Translations under genes and position numbers: made by a program | Shown: positions 49,680 to 58,466 of the stretch, piece by piece | Layout: every line of letters starts with the position of its first letter | Numbering within the stretch: the first letter of the stretch is position 1 | Source of the DNA: Streptomyces sp. WP-1 | GTDB taxonomy: Bacteria; Actinomycetota; Actinomycetes; Streptomycetales; Streptomycetaceae | Length of the DNA: 64,000 nt | NCBI RefSeq assembly: GCF_030450125.1 | Contig: NZ_CP123923.1 | Location: 6,209,501-6,273,500, forward strand | Direction: 5' to 3' | Notes under the pieces: generated by a model | Told to the model about the DNA's origin: nothing | What the model saw: the letters and a program-made list of their open reading frames with translations, nothing else | Database searches by the model: none

Positions 49680-50894
49680 CTACAGGTACTTCTTCAGCTC
49701 CCGCCGGGCCAGCGACCGCTGGTGCACCTCGTCCGGGCCGTCGGCCAGCATCAGGGTGCGGGCGGCGGCGTAGACCTCGGCCAGCGGGAAGTCCTGGCTG
49801 ACCCCGCCCGCGCCGTGCAGCTGGATCGCCCGGTCCAGGATGTCGACCACCGCGCGCGGCGTGGCGATCTTGATGGCCTGGATCTCGGTGTGCGCGCCCC
49901 GGTTGCCGACGGTGTCCATCAGCCAGGCCGTCTTCAGCACCAGCAGCCGCAGCTGCTCGACCGTCACCCGGGCGTCGGCGATCCAGTTCTGCACCACGCC
50001 CTGCTGGGCCAGCGGCTTGCCGAACGCGGTACGGGAGACCGCGCGCCGGCACATCAGCTCGATCGCCCGCTCGGCCATGCCGATCAGCCGCATGCAGTGG
50101 TGGATGCGGCCGGGACCGAGCCGGGCCTGCGCGATGGCGAAGCCGCCGCCCTCCTCGCCGATCAGACTGCTCACCGGCACCCGCACCCGGTCGAAGACCA
50201 CCTCGGCGTGCCCGCCGTGCGAGTGGTCCTCGTAACCGAACACCTGCATGGCCCGCGTGACGGTCACCCCGGGCGTGTCGCGCGGGACCAGGACCATGGA
50301 CTGCTGGCGGCGGAGGTCCGCGCCGTCCGGGTCCGTCTTGCCCATCACGATGAAGATCCGGCAGTCCGGGTTCATCGCCCCGGAGATGTACCACTTGCGG
50401 CCGGTGATGACGTACTCGTCGCCGTCCCGCTCGATCAGGGTGGTGATGTTGGTGGCGTCCGATGAGGCCACCTCCGGCTCGGTCATCGCGAACGCGGACC
50501 GGATCTCACCGGCGAGCAGCGGCTCCAGCCACTGCTTCTTCTGCGCCTCGTCGCCGAACTGCGCCAGCACCTCCATGTTCCCGGTGTCGGGCGCCGCGCA
50601 GTTGGTCGCGATGGGCGCCAGGTGCGGGGAGCGGCCGGTGATCTCGGCGAGCGGCGCGTACTGGAGGTTCGTCAGGCCCGCGCCGTACTCCGTGTCGGGC
50701 AGGAACAGGTTCCACAGCCCCTGCCGGCGCGCCTGCGCCTTCAGCTCCTCCACCACCGCCGGGGTGTCCCAGGGCGAGGCGAGCGCGGCCCGCTGCTCCT
50801 CGGCGACCGGCTCGGCCGGGTGGACGTACTCGTCCATGAAGGCGAGCAGCTTGGCCCGCATCTCCTCGGTACGCGCGTCGAACGCGAAGTCCAT
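49680..50894 (-). CDS. Acyl-CoA dehydrogenase, ACAD10/11-like
   Basis: A 404-residue flavoenzyme. It carries the family segments FAMTEPEVASSDATNI, EYVITGRKWYISGA, RTAFGKPLAQQGVV and the C-terminal RTLMLADGPDEVHQRSLARRELKKYL typical of the ACAD10/11-like subgroup, which often lies next to a phosphotransferase. Those enzymes process 4-hydroxy fatty acyl-CoAs via a phosphorylated intermediate in animals; the neighbour here makes that possible but unproven. The ATG at 50894 follows the phosphotransferase stop by five bases. Confidence 0.92.
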   Translation of the reverse strand: MDFAFDARTEEMRAKLLAFMDEYVHPAEPVAEEQRAALASPWDTPAVVEELKAQARRQGLWNLFLPDTEYGAGLTNLQYAPLAEITGRSPHLAPIATNCAAPDTGNMEVLAQFGDEAQKKQWLEPLLAGEIRSAFAMTEPEVASSDATNITTLIERDGDEYVITGRKWYISGAMNPDCRIFIVMGKTDPDGADLRRQQSMVLVPRDTPGVTVTRAMQVFGYEDHSHGGHAEVVFDRVRVPVSSLIGEEGGGFAIAQARLGPGRIHHCMRLIGMAERAIELMCRRAVSRTAFGKPLAQQGVVQNWIADARVTVEQLRLLVLKTAWLMDTVGNRGAHTEIQAIKIATPRAVVDILDRAIQLHGAGGVSQDFPLAEVYAAARTLMLADGPDEVHQRSLARRELKKYL

Positions 50895-50899
50895 GACGG

Positions 50900-51922
50900 T
50901 CAGCCTTCCTGAAGGGTGGTCAGTCCGTGGTCGATGAAGACGGGCACCAGCTCGCCGATCCGGTCGAAGCCGCGCCCGACCGTCTGGCCCAGCGTGAAGC
51001 GGTAGTGGATGCCCTCGAGGATCACGGCGAGCTTGAAGAACGCGAACGCCTCGTACCAGGAGACGGCCGTCACGTCCCGCCCGGAGCGCGCCGCGTACCG
51101 CTCGATCAGCTCCTCGGGCGCGGGATGCCCCGGCGCCTCGGCGGTGGTGGAGACGGGCGAGCCCGGCACGTCCAGATGGCGGCTGTACATCACCAGCAGG
51201 CCGAGGTCGGTCAGCGGGTCGCCGAGCGTGGACATCTCCCAGTCCAGGACCGCCGTGATCCGGTCGTCCGCCCCGATCAGCACATTGTCCAGCCGGTAGT
51301 CGCCGTGCACGACGGTGGCGGCGGGGGAGACGGGCAGCTTGCGGCCCAGTTCGGCGTGGAGTTCGTCGATGCCGGGCAGCTCGCGGTCGCGGGAGGCGTC
51401 CAGCTGCTTGCCCCAGCGGCGCAGCTGCCGGTCCAGATAGCCCTCCGGGCGGCCGAAGCCGCCGAGACCCACCTCGGCGGGGTCCACCGCGTGCAGCTCG
51501 ACCAGCGTGTCCACCAGGGACAGCACCGCGCCCCGCACCCGCTCCTCGCCGAGCGGGGCGAGCTGCGCGGAGGTGCGGTACGGCGTGCCCGCCACGAACT
51601 CCATCATGTAGAACGGCGCGCCGAGCACCTCCTCGTCCTCGCACAGCAGCACCGGCGCGGGGACCGGCACGGAGGTGGGGTGCAGGGCGCTGATCACCCG
51701 GTGCTCCCGCTTCATGTCGTGCGCGGTGGCGAGGACATGGCCGAGCGGCGGGCGGCGCACGACCCACTTCGAGGTGCCGTCGGAGAGCGCGTAGGTGAGG
51801 TTCGACCGGCCGCCCTCGATCAGCCGCCCGGTGAGCGGCCCCCGCACCAGCCCCGGGCGCTCCCGCTCCAGCAGGGCGCGCAGCCGGTCCAGGTCCAGTC
51901 CGGGCGGGTGGTCGGCGCTCAT
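50900..51922 (-). CDS. Phosphotransferase of the APH family (ACAD-associated)
   Basis: A 340-residue kinase-fold protein. The catalytic loop is VVHGDYRLDNVLIG and the metal site VLDWEMSTLGDPLTDL, the APH/choline-kinase pattern. It is not an aminoglycoside-resistance gene by context; it is paired with an ACAD10/11-like dehydrogenase, as in the fused or adjacent mammalian ACAD10/11 arrangement, where the kinase phosphorylates 4-hydroxyacyl-CoA. It leads the operon behind the perfect ACCGACCGGT-type palindrome. Confidence 0.9.
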   Translation of the reverse strand: MSADHPPGLDLDRLRALLERERPGLVRGPLTGRLIEGGRSNLTYALSDGTSKWVVRRPPLGHVLATAHDMKREHRVISALHPTSVPVPAPVLLCEDEEVLGAPFYMMEFVAGTPYRTSAQLAPLGEERVRGAVLSLVDTLVELHAVDPAEVGLGGFGRPEGYLDRQLRRWGKQLDASRDRELPGIDELHAELGRKLPVSPAATVVHGDYRLDNVLIGADDRITAVLDWEMSTLGDPLTDLGLLVMYSRHLDVPGSPVSTTAEAPGHPAPEELIERYAARSGRDVTAVSWYEAFAFFKLAVILEGIHYRFTLGQTVGRGFDRIGELVPVFIDHGLTTLQEG

Positions 51923-51965
51923 GGGTCACTCCTGTGCACGGTCGGGTATCAGGACTCGACTCATG

Positions 51966-51983
51966 ATGCCGACCGGTCGGTAT
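51966..51983. promoter_or_regulatory. Palindromic operator before the phosphotransferase-ACAD operon
   Basis: ATgCCGACCGGTCGGTAT with a perfect 12-base core (CCGACCGGTCGG at 51969-51980). It lies 43 bases upstream of the start codon. It shares ACCGACCGG-type half sites with 46505. Confidence 0.7.
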
Positions 51984-52055
51984 GTCGTCCAGTGGGTGCG
52001 GCGAACCCGACGGGAAACGTGACGGGGACCACCGGATCTCCGGGGCGGGGGAGAC

Positions 52056-52571
52056 TCAGTTCCCGGCGCGGAACTCCGCGAGCCGCTCGTACGCGGCCAG
52101 CCCGTCCGGCACCCACTCCCACTCGCCGAGGCGCGCCTCGACCTCCTCGTCGGAGAGGAAGTCGTACCACTGGACCTCCTCCGCCTGCGGGTTCACGGGC
52201 AGTTCGCAGCGCACCTCGTACACCGCCGACCACCAGCTCTTCCCGGCGCCGTCGTCGTAGAGGAACGTGAAGAGGAACGTGGGCCGGGGCAGCCCGGACA
52301 CGCCCAGCTCCTCCTCGGCCTCCCGCAGCGCCGCCTCGTCGTAGGACTCGCCCGCGCCCACGACCCCGCCGACGAACGGGTCGTACAGGGCGGGGAACAC
52401 CAGCTTGGTCGCGGTGCGCCGGTGCACGAACAGGCGCCCCCGCGCGTCTCGGGCCTGGATGAAGACACAGCGGTGGCGCAGCCCGCGCTCGTACACCTCG
52501 CCGCGCGGCAACTGCCCGACGACATGGTCGTGTTCGTCGACGATGTCGAGGATCTCGTCAGCAGGATTCAT
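52056..52571 (-). CDS. NUDIX hydrolase
   Basis: A 171-residue NUDIX protein. The NUDIX box is complete: GGVVGAGESYDEAALREAEEELGVSG (G-x5-E-x7-REAxEELG). The N-terminal DEHDHVVGQLPRGEVYERGLRHRCVFIQ and the late EVQWYDFLSDEEVEARL resemble isopentenyl-diphosphate-isomerase-like and Orf153-type NUDIX enzymes, which cleave nucleoside or prenyl diphosphates. The start is uncertain: ATG at 52571 is used, and an in-frame ATG at 52583 is possible. It lies 42 bases after the transporter gene on the same strand. Confidence 0.87.
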   Translation of the reverse strand: MNPADEILDIVDEHDHVVGQLPRGEVYERGLRHRCVFIQARDARGRLFVHRRTATKLVFPALYDPFVGGVVGAGESYDEAALREAEEELGVSGLPRPTFLFTFLYDDGAGKSWWSAVYEVRCELPVNPQAEEVQWYDFLSDEEVEARLGEWEWVPDGLAAYERLAEFRAGN

Positions 52572-52613
52572 GCCCTCATCCAAGCACGGGGGCGGGCGCC
52601 CCGGCGGAGGGCT

Positions 52614-53528
52614 TCAGCGGCGCTGGAGTTCGTGGGCCGGCGGTTCCGACTCCGTCGTGCCGCAGGGCATCGCCGGGTGCATCCCGAGCAGCACGATGCC
52701 CGCGACCACGCCCGCGAGCCCGGCCGCCTCGATGGCCAGCGCCCCGGTGTCGGTGCGCAGCCGGTCGCCGAGGAAGCCCACCCCGCACAGGATCCCGGCG
52801 AGCGGCTCGGCCGCGGTGAGCGCGGGCAGCGACATCCGCAGCGGCGCCGTCTCGAACGCGCTCTGCACCAGCACCAGACCGGAGACCCCGCAGACGAACA
52901 CGCCGTACGGCTGCCAGCTGGTGAACAGCTCCGCGAAGCCGCCGTCGGAGAAGAGGGTGCCGCTCACCCGGGTCAGCGCGTCCTGCACCCCGTAGAGCAG
53001 CCCGGCGGCCAGGGCCAGCAGCACGGCGGCCCAGTTCAGCCGGGAGCGCTTGGCGTACGTCGTCAGGGCCAGGGCCACGCCCACCACCGCGCCGATGATC
53101 AGCCAGTGCCGCAGCGGGTCCGCGATGGCGTCGCCGGCCCGCGGCTCGCCCGCCGTGATGAACGCGCTCACCCCGCCCGCGAGCAGCAGCAGCCCCGCCC
53201 AGCCCTGGCGTCCCAGCGGCTGCCTGGTCTGGTACCGGGAGAGCGCCAGCGCGAACAGCAGATTGGTCGCGAGCAGCGGCTCCACCAGCGAGATCTCGCC
53301 CTTGCCGAGGGCCACCGCGCCCAGCACCATGCCGGCCACCATCAGGCCGAGGCCGCCCAGCCAGCGCGGCACCCGCATCAGGTCGAGCAGCAGCCGGAAC
53401 GACAGGAAGTCGCTCAGCGGCGCCTGTTGCGCGGCGTTCTGCTGGAGCACGAAGCCGAGGCCCAGACAGCAGGCCGCGCTCACGGCGAGGAGGAGAACCA
53501 GAACCGACACGCTGCGTACCTCGATCAT
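52614..53528 (-). CDS. DMT-family transporter (EamA-like)
   Basis: A 304-residue membrane protein with about ten hydrophobic helices in two related halves (for example LGGLGLMVAGMVLGAVALGKG and AGLAGVVAGIVLLGMHP). The sequence EPLLATNLLFALALSR and the repeated AAEPLAGILCGVGFLGD are EamA-like signatures of the drug/metabolite exporter superfamily. Cargo is unknown. The ATG at 53528 is chosen since upstream residues are not membrane-like. The NUDIX gene follows it and may be co-transcribed. Confidence 0.87.
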   Translation of the reverse strand: MIEVRSVSVLVLLLAVSAACCLGLGFVLQQNAAQQAPLSDFLSFRLLLDLMRVPRWLGGLGLMVAGMVLGAVALGKGEISLVEPLLATNLLFALALSRYQTRQPLGRQGWAGLLLLAGGVSAFITAGEPRAGDAIADPLRHWLIIGAVVGVALALTTYAKRSRLNWAAVLLALAAGLLYGVQDALTRVSGTLFSDGGFAELFTSWQPYGVFVCGVSGLVLVQSAFETAPLRMSLPALTAAEPLAGILCGVGFLGDRLRTDTGALAIEAAGLAGVVAGIVLLGMHPAMPCGTTESEPPAHELQRR

Positions 53529-53907
53529 CCGGCCGGACCACGGACGCGTAGTGGCCGACTGTAGCGCCCCCGGGACGGCATTGCCCCGGAAGAACCCGGA
53601 AAGGGGCGGTTGACCCGCCATGGTCGGCGCCGGGGGCGCGGGGCGCCATGGCGTACGCCACACACCTCGGCACGGCGGGAGGCGCGACGGCATGGCGTCC
53701 ACCACAGCGCCGCACTTCACGCCGGTCCCGCGCCGGTTCCGGCCCGGCCGCACGGGCGGTCACGTATCCGCGCCTATACCCCAATTTCCCGGCCGCGAAC
53801 GGTAGTTGAACCCATTAACATCAGCGTTCCGCTTGACGCAAACCTTGGCCTGCGGGTTTGCTGTGTGTGATCGGCCGATGGCAGCCCGAGAAACAGGAAG
53901 TCCTGCG
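53529..53907. other. 379-base divergent promoter region
   Basis: No gene is supported. The right part (53800-53870) is A+T-richer and contains TTGACG at 53833-53838, suited to a promoter for the plus-strand gene at 53908. Confidence 0.5.
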
Positions 53908-54894
53908 GTGTCACCACTCCCGCCCCTGCTCGACGTGCGCCGGGCCCGCACGGACCCCTCCGGTGCCCCCGCCCCGGACCTCCCCGGCGGGTACGACGAC
54001 GCCCTCGACGACGCCGAACTGCGCGCCGCCCGCGCCGCGTTGGCCCAGGGCCGCCGCCAGGCCGCCCGCTCCCTGCTGCTGCGCACCGGCGACGACTGGG
54101 ACCGCCGGGGCCACCGGCTGACCGCGCTCGCCCGCGAGCCGTACGCCGCCGCCCGGGCCCGGGACTGGCTCCGGGCCGAACCCGGCTCCCCGGACGCCGC
54201 CGCGCTGCTCGCCCTCGCCCTCGTCCAGCGCGCCCTGCGCGGCCGGGAGAACCCCGGACGGGCCCGCGAGGCATGCGAGCGGGCCGCCGCGCTCGCCCCC
54301 GCCGACCCCACCCCCTGGCTCGGACTGCTCCGCCTCGCCCGGATCGCCGGGCCCGAGCGCGAGGTCCTCGACGTGTTCGCCGAGGTGCGCCGCCGCCATC
54401 CCGAGCACCACCACGCCCACCATCTGCTCGTCGCCCGCCTCGCCGAACGGCCCTCGGGCGGCCGGTACGAGTCCCACGAGGTGTACGACCTCGCCGAACT
54501 GGCCGCCGCCGAGGCCCCCGCCGACTCCCCGCTGGCCGTGCTGCCCGTCGTCGCCCTCGCCGAGCGCCACCGGGTGCTCGCCGCCACCGGCCTCGCCCCG
54601 GCCGACCCCACCGCCTCGGCGCACTGGTCCGGGCCGCGCGCCCGCCGGATCCTGCGGGCCGGCTTCGACTGGTGGCTGGAATGGGAGCAGGACGAGCACC
54701 CCCGCCGCCACATCGACCTCAACCACCTCGCGTTCGCCCTGTCCTGCGCGGGCCGCCCGGCCGAGGCCGCCGTCCTCTTTCGGCGCATCGGCCCGCACGC
54801 CACCCGGGCCCCCTGGAACTACCCGCACCGCGACCCGCGCGCCGCCTTCCGCACGGCCCGCGCCCGCGCCCTGGCATTCCTTACGAATCCCTGA
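53908..54894 (+). CDS. Helical-repeat (TPR-like) protein, unknown function
   Basis: A 328-residue soluble protein, Ala-rich and helical, with TPR-like pairs (LRAARAALAQGRRQAARSLLLRTGD, and later AREACERAAALAPADPTPWLGLLRLARI). A conserved-looking DWWLEWEQDEHPRRHIDLNHLAFALS lies near residue 255. The GTG at 53908 is chosen because CAGGAAG is nine bases upstream; an ATG at 53878 is possible. The next gene (molybdoenzyme) is 52 bases downstream. No family assignment is safe; it may be a scaffold. Confidence 0.7.
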   Translation: MSPLPPLLDVRRARTDPSGAPAPDLPGGYDDALDDAELRAARAALAQGRRQAARSLLLRTGDDWDRRGHRLTALAREPYAAARARDWLRAEPGSPDAAALLALALVQRALRGRENPGRAREACERAAALAPADPTPWLGLLRLARIAGPEREVLDVFAEVRRRHPEHHHAHHLLVARLAERPSGGRYESHEVYDLAELAAAEAPADSPLAVLPVVALAERHRVLAATGLAPADPTASAHWSGPRARRILRAGFDWWLEWEQDEHPRRHIDLNHLAFALSCAGRPAEAAVLFRRIGPHATRAPWNYPHRDPRAAFRTARARALAFLTNP

Positions 54895-54946
54895 CCGCGG
54901 CCCCGATGCCCTGGTCACCCCGCGAGCCCGGTGTTCGAATGAGCAG

Positions 54947-55663
54947 GTGAACCCCGAACCCCCCGAGGAACGGGACGGCACCCCCGTCGGCCGCCGCGTC
55001 TTCCTCGGCACCCTCGGCCTGGGCGCCCTCGGTGTGCTCGCCGCGCCCACCCTGCAGCGCGCCCTGGAGGGCATCGCGGGCAAGGACCCGACGGGCCTGA
55101 CCGGGCTGCTGCCCAACGGCGGCGGCTTCCGCTACTACTCGGTCGCCGCCTCCGTCCCGGACAAGAACGCCACGACCTACCGCCTGACCGTCGGCGGCCT
55201 GGTCGACCGTCCCCGCGCCTACACCCTCGCCGACCTGCGCGCCCTCCCGCAGACCCGGCTGGTCAGGGACGTCCAGTGCGTCACCGGCTGGCGGGTCCCC
55301 GGCACCCCCTTCGAAGGCGTACGCCTCGCCGATCTCCTCGACGCCGCCGGGGTCCGCCCGACCGCCAGGGCGATCCGCTTCACCTGCTTCGACGGCACCT
55401 ACACCGAGAGCCTCACCCTCGACCAGGCCCGCCGCCCGGACGTCCTGGTCGCCCTGCGCATGCAGAACAAGGACATCGGCCACGACCACGGCGGCCCGGT
55501 CCGCCTCTATGTCGCGCCCATGTACTTCTACAAGTCCGCCAAGTGGCTCTCCGGCATCACCGTCACCGACCGCGTCCAGCCGGGTTACTGGGAGAACCTG
55601 GGGTACGACGTCGACGCCTGGGTCGGCCGTTCGAACGGACGCACCGATGAGCCTACGAGCTGA
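54947..55663 (+). CDS. Tat-exported molybdopterin-dependent oxidoreductase (MsrP/sulfite oxidase-like)
   Basis: A 238-residue enzyme. The N terminus GRRVFLGTLGLGALGVLAAP is a Tat signal. The molybdopterin domain has YRLTVGGLVDRPRAYTLADLRALP and the metal-ligand Cys in VRDVQCVTGWRVPG, then FTCFDGTYTESLTLDQA and GHDHGGPVRLYVAPMYFYKSAKW, all typical of the MsrP/YedY and small sulfite-oxidase group. The GTG start is at 54947. The next gene overlaps by 17 bases and encodes a heme-b membrane protein, which would supply electrons. Repair of oxidised exported methionines is the likely job, inferred from MsrPQ. Confidence 0.88.
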   Translation: MNPEPPEERDGTPVGRRVFLGTLGLGALGVLAAPTLQRALEGIAGKDPTGLTGLLPNGGGFRYYSVAASVPDKNATTYRLTVGGLVDRPRAYTLADLRALPQTRLVRDVQCVTGWRVPGTPFEGVRLADLLDAAGVRPTARAIRFTCFDGTYTESLTLDQARRPDVLVALRMQNKDIGHDHGGPVRLYVAPMYFYKSAKWLSGITVTDRVQPGYWENLGYDVDAWVGRSNGRTDEPTS

Positions 55664-56279
55664 CACCCCGGCCCGCCCCGCCGCCCGGATCCGTCGCTTC
55701 TCCCGGGCCGAACGCTGGATCCACCGGGCCACGGCCGCGCTGATGGGCGTCTGCGTGGCGACCGCGGCCGTCCTCTACATCCCGCAGCTCGCCGTCCTGG
55801 TCGGCCGCCGCGCCCTGGTCGTCCGCGTCCACGAGTGCGCCGGGCTCGCGCTGCCCGTCCCCGTCCTGCTGGGCCTGGCCTCCCGCGCCTTCCGCGCCGA
55901 CCTGCGCTTCCTCAACCGGTTCGGCCCGCACGACAAGCTCTGGCTGCGGGCCGCCCTGCGCCGCGACCGGCGCCCGGAGGCCCGCCCGGCGGGCAAGTTC
56001 AACGCCGGGCAGAAGATCTATGCCGCCTGGATCGCGGGCGCGACCCCGGTCATGCTCGGCACCGGCCTGCTGATGTGGTTCACCCATCTCGCGCCGCTGG
56101 TCTGGCGCACCTCCGCCACCTTCGTCCACGACTGGCTCGCCCTCACCATCGCGGTCGTCCTCGCGGGCCATATCGGCATGGCGCTGGGCGACCCGGAGGC
56201 GAGAGAGGGGCTGCGCACGGGAACGGTCAGCCGGGAGTGGGCGAAACGGCGGCACCCTCTGTGGCGCCCGCGGCCATGA
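55647..56279 (+). CDS. Membrane cytochrome b, likely electron donor to the molybdoenzyme
   Basis: A 210-residue protein with four or five membrane helices. The His residues that can hold heme b are in ERWIHRATA, VVRVHECAGLALP, TFVHDWLALT and VLAGHIGMA, as in cytochrome b561/FdhI-type proteins. The ATG at 55647 lies inside the end of the preceding gene, so translation is coupled. It should carry quinol electrons to the exported molybdoenzyme, the role MsrQ has in Gram-negative bacteria, although the sequence looks more like a di-heme b561 type. Confidence 0.85.
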   Translation: MSLRADTPARPAARIRRFSRAERWIHRATAALMGVCVATAAVLYIPQLAVLVGRRALVVRVHECAGLALPVPVLLGLASRAFRADLRFLNRFGPHDKLWLRAALRRDRRPEARPAGKFNAGQKIYAAWIAGATPVMLGTGLLMWFTHLAPLVWRTSATFVHDWLALTIAVVLAGHIGMALGDPEAREGLRTGTVSREWAKRRHPLWRPRP

Positions 56280-56309
56280 ACGGGCACCGGCCCGCCAAGA
56301 GGCCCCCAT

Positions 56310-56350
56310 GCGGAAGGCCCGCCCCCCGGCAGAGGGGGCGGGCCTTCCGC
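56310..56350. terminator. Strong bidirectional terminator
   Basis: A perfect 17-bp stem (56310-56326 with 56334-56350, starting GCGGAAGGCCCG) and a seven-base loop lie between the convergent cytochrome b and gluconate permease genes. Confidence 0.88.
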
Positions 56351-56365
56351 TTCGTACCGCCGTCG

Positions 56366-57763
56366 CTAGACCACCAGTGACAGCACCAGCACCAGCGCGC
56401 CGCCGACCACCGACAGGATCGTCTCCATGATCGACCAGGTCTTGACGGTCTGGCCGACGGTGAGCCCGAAATACTCCTTGACCAGCCAGAACCCGGCGTC
56501 GTTGACGAAGCTGAAGAACAGCGAGCCGGCGCCGATCGCCAGGACCAGCAGGGCGGTGTGCGTGGTCGACATGTCGGCCGCGAGCGGGGCCACCAGACCG
56601 GCCGCCGAGACCGTCGCCACCGTCGCCGAGCCGGTCGCCAGCCGGATCACCACGGCGATCAGCCAGGCCAGCAGCACCGCCGGGATCGACCAGTCCTTGG
56701 AGACGTCCAGGATCATCTGGCCGACACCGCAGTCGATCAGCGTCTGCTTGAAGCCGCCGCCCGCGCCCACGATCAGCAGGATGCCCGCGATGGGCATCAG
56801 GCCCTTCTCCACCGTGGCCTGGAGCCGCTCCTTGCTGAACCCGGCGGGCCGGCCCAGCGTGAAGAAGCCGACGATCACGGCGGCGAGCAGGGCGATCAGC
56901 GGGGCGCCGATGACGTCGAAGGCGCGATGCGTGGTGTTCGCCGGGTCGTCGACGACGATGTCCACCAGCGCCTTGAGCAGCATCAGCGCCACCGGCAGCA
57001 GGATGGTGGCGAGCGTCGCGGCGAAGCTCGGACGGCGGGTCAGCTCCTGCGAGGGCCGCTGCGGCAGCATCCGCTCGGGCGCCGGGACGTCCACCCAGCG
57101 GGCCGCGACCTTCGAGAACAGCGGGCCGCCGACGATCACCGTCGGGACGGCGACCAGGATGCCGAACGCCAGGGTCACGCCCAGGTTGGCGTGCAGCGCC
57201 GAGATCGCGACCAGCGGGCCGGGGTGCGGCGGGATCAGGCCGTGCATCACGGACAGACCGGCGAGCGCCGGGATGCCGATGCGCATCAGGGAGTAGTTGC
57301 CGCGCTTGGCGACCATCAGCACGACCGGGATCAGCAGCACGATGCCGACCTCGAAGAAGATCGGCAGCCCGATCACGGAGGCGATGAGCACCATCGCCCA
57401 CGGCATCGCCCGGCCGCCGGCCCTGGCCAGGATCGTGTCCACGATCTGGTCCGCGCCCCCGGAGTCGGCGAGCAGTTTGCCGAGCGTGGCGCCCAGGGCG
57501 ATCAGCACACCGACGCTCGCGACCGTGGCGCCGAGCCCGGTGGTGAAGCTGGTGAGCACCTTGTCGAGGGGCGCGCCGGCCGCCGCGCCGAGCGCCAGCG
57601 ACCCGATGGTCAGCGCCAGGAAGGCATGCAGCTTGAACTTGGTGATGAGCAGGACGATCACCGCGATGCCCACCAGGACGGCGATGCCCAGCTGGGCGTG
57701 TCCTGCGGTGGAGATCGGCGGAGGGGCGTCCGCTGCCAGCATCTCGACGCTGAGTCTGGTCAC
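56366..57763 (-). CDS. gntP: Gluconate permease (GntP family)
   Basis: A 465-residue symporter of the Gnt family with 12-14 membrane helices. It carries LIALGATLGKLLADSGGADQIVD, GLSVMHGLIPPHPGPLVA (signature of the family) and NDAGFWLVKEYFGLT. It imports gluconate with protons. The gene follows gluconokinase in the same direction after 37 bases. A GntR regulator is divergent from the kinase. The set forms the complete gluconate uptake and activation unit, feeding the pentose phosphate pathway. Confidence 0.94.
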   Translation of the reverse strand: MTRLSVEMLAADAPPPISTAGHAQLGIAVLVGIAVIVLLITKFKLHAFLALTIGSLALGAAAGAPLDKVLTSFTTGLGATVASVGVLIALGATLGKLLADSGGADQIVDTILARAGGRAMPWAMVLIASVIGLPIFFEVGIVLLIPVVLMVAKRGNYSLMRIGIPALAGLSVMHGLIPPHPGPLVAISALHANLGVTLAFGILVAVPTVIVGGPLFSKVAARWVDVPAPERMLPQRPSQELTRRPSFAATLATILLPVALMLLKALVDIVVDDPANTTHRAFDVIGAPLIALLAAVIVGFFTLGRPAGFSKERLQATVEKGLMPIAGILLIVGAGGGFKQTLIDCGVGQMILDVSKDWSIPAVLLAWLIAVVIRLATGSATVATVSAAGLVAPLAADMSTTHTALLVLAIGAGSLFFSFVNDAGFWLVKEYFGLTVGQTVKTWSIMETILSVVGGALVLVLSLVV

Positions 57764-57800
57764 GGGGGTTCCTTGCGGTAACAGGGAGTTGGGGAGGGCG

Positions 57801-58325
57801 CTACTGCGGCGCGGATGCGGTGGACAGCCCGTCCAGCGCCAGTACGGCGCGTTCGGTGATCTCCTCGGGGCCGCCGGCGACGTCCACGGCGACGCCCGCC
57901 TCGTCCGGCCCGAGAGGCTCCAGCGTGGCGAACTGCGAGTCCAGCAGCGCGGTCGGCATGAAGTGGCCCTGCCGGTGCGCCATCCGGTCCTCGATCAGCT
58001 TCCGGTCGCCGGTCAGGTGCACGAACACGACCCCGGGCGCCACCGCCCGCAGCCGGTCGCGGTACGCCCGCTTCAGCGCCGAACTGCTGACCACCCCGCC
58101 GAGCCCGGCCCGCCCGTGCGCCCAGTGGCCGATGGCGTCCAGCCAGGGCAGGCGGTCGCTGTCGTCCAGCGGTGTCCCGGCCGTCATCTTGTCGATATTG
58201 GCCTTGGGGTGGAAGTCGTCGCCCTCGGCGTACGGGACGCCCAGCCGCGCGGCGAGCAGGGGACCGATCGTGGTCTTGCCCGTCCCCGCGACGCCCATCA
58301 CGACGACGACCTGGGGGGTTCGCAT
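57801..58325 (-). CDS. gntK: Gluconokinase
   Basis: A 174-residue P-loop kinase that turns gluconate into 6-phosphogluconate. The Walker A is MGVAGTGKTTIG and the substrate region EGDDFHPKANIDKMTAGTPLDDSDRLPWL is diagnostic of the GntK family. SSSALKRAYRDRLR and the lid RQGHFMPTALLDSQFATLE follow. The ATG at 58325 is used; a start eight codons earlier is possible. It is the first gene of the gntK-gntP unit. Confidence 0.95.
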   Translation of the reverse strand: MRTPQVVVVMGVAGTGKTTIGPLLAARLGVPYAEGDDFHPKANIDKMTAGTPLDDSDRLPWLDAIGHWAHGRAGLGGVVSSSALKRAYRDRLRAVAPGVVFVHLTGDRKLIEDRMAHRQGHFMPTALLDSQFATLEPLGPDEAGVAVDVAGGPEEITERAVLALDGLSTASAPQ

Positions 58326-58466
58326 GTACTGCCTCGCTGTCTTCCTCGACATCCGACGCCACGGCGGCGTCGCCACACTGAAACCCATTAGGTACGACGA
58401 ATTCAAGAGTCTGTGATGTATAAGTCTGACTTTTTGTTTCCGTGACCTACGCCGTACGCTGAGTGC
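58326..58466. promoter_or_regulatory. Divergent gntK/gntR promoter region
   Basis: The central part (58380-58445) is A+T-rich. AGTCTG occurs twice at 15-base spacing (58408-58413 and 58423-58428), flanking GTATAAG; a GntR operator is expected here but no clear palindrome is seen. Confidence 0.5.

Noticed and set aside
50900..51922. Aminoglycoside-resistance kinase
   Set aside because: The APH fold is clear but the tight pairing with an ACAD10/11-like dehydrogenase under a TetR operator points to acyl metabolism.
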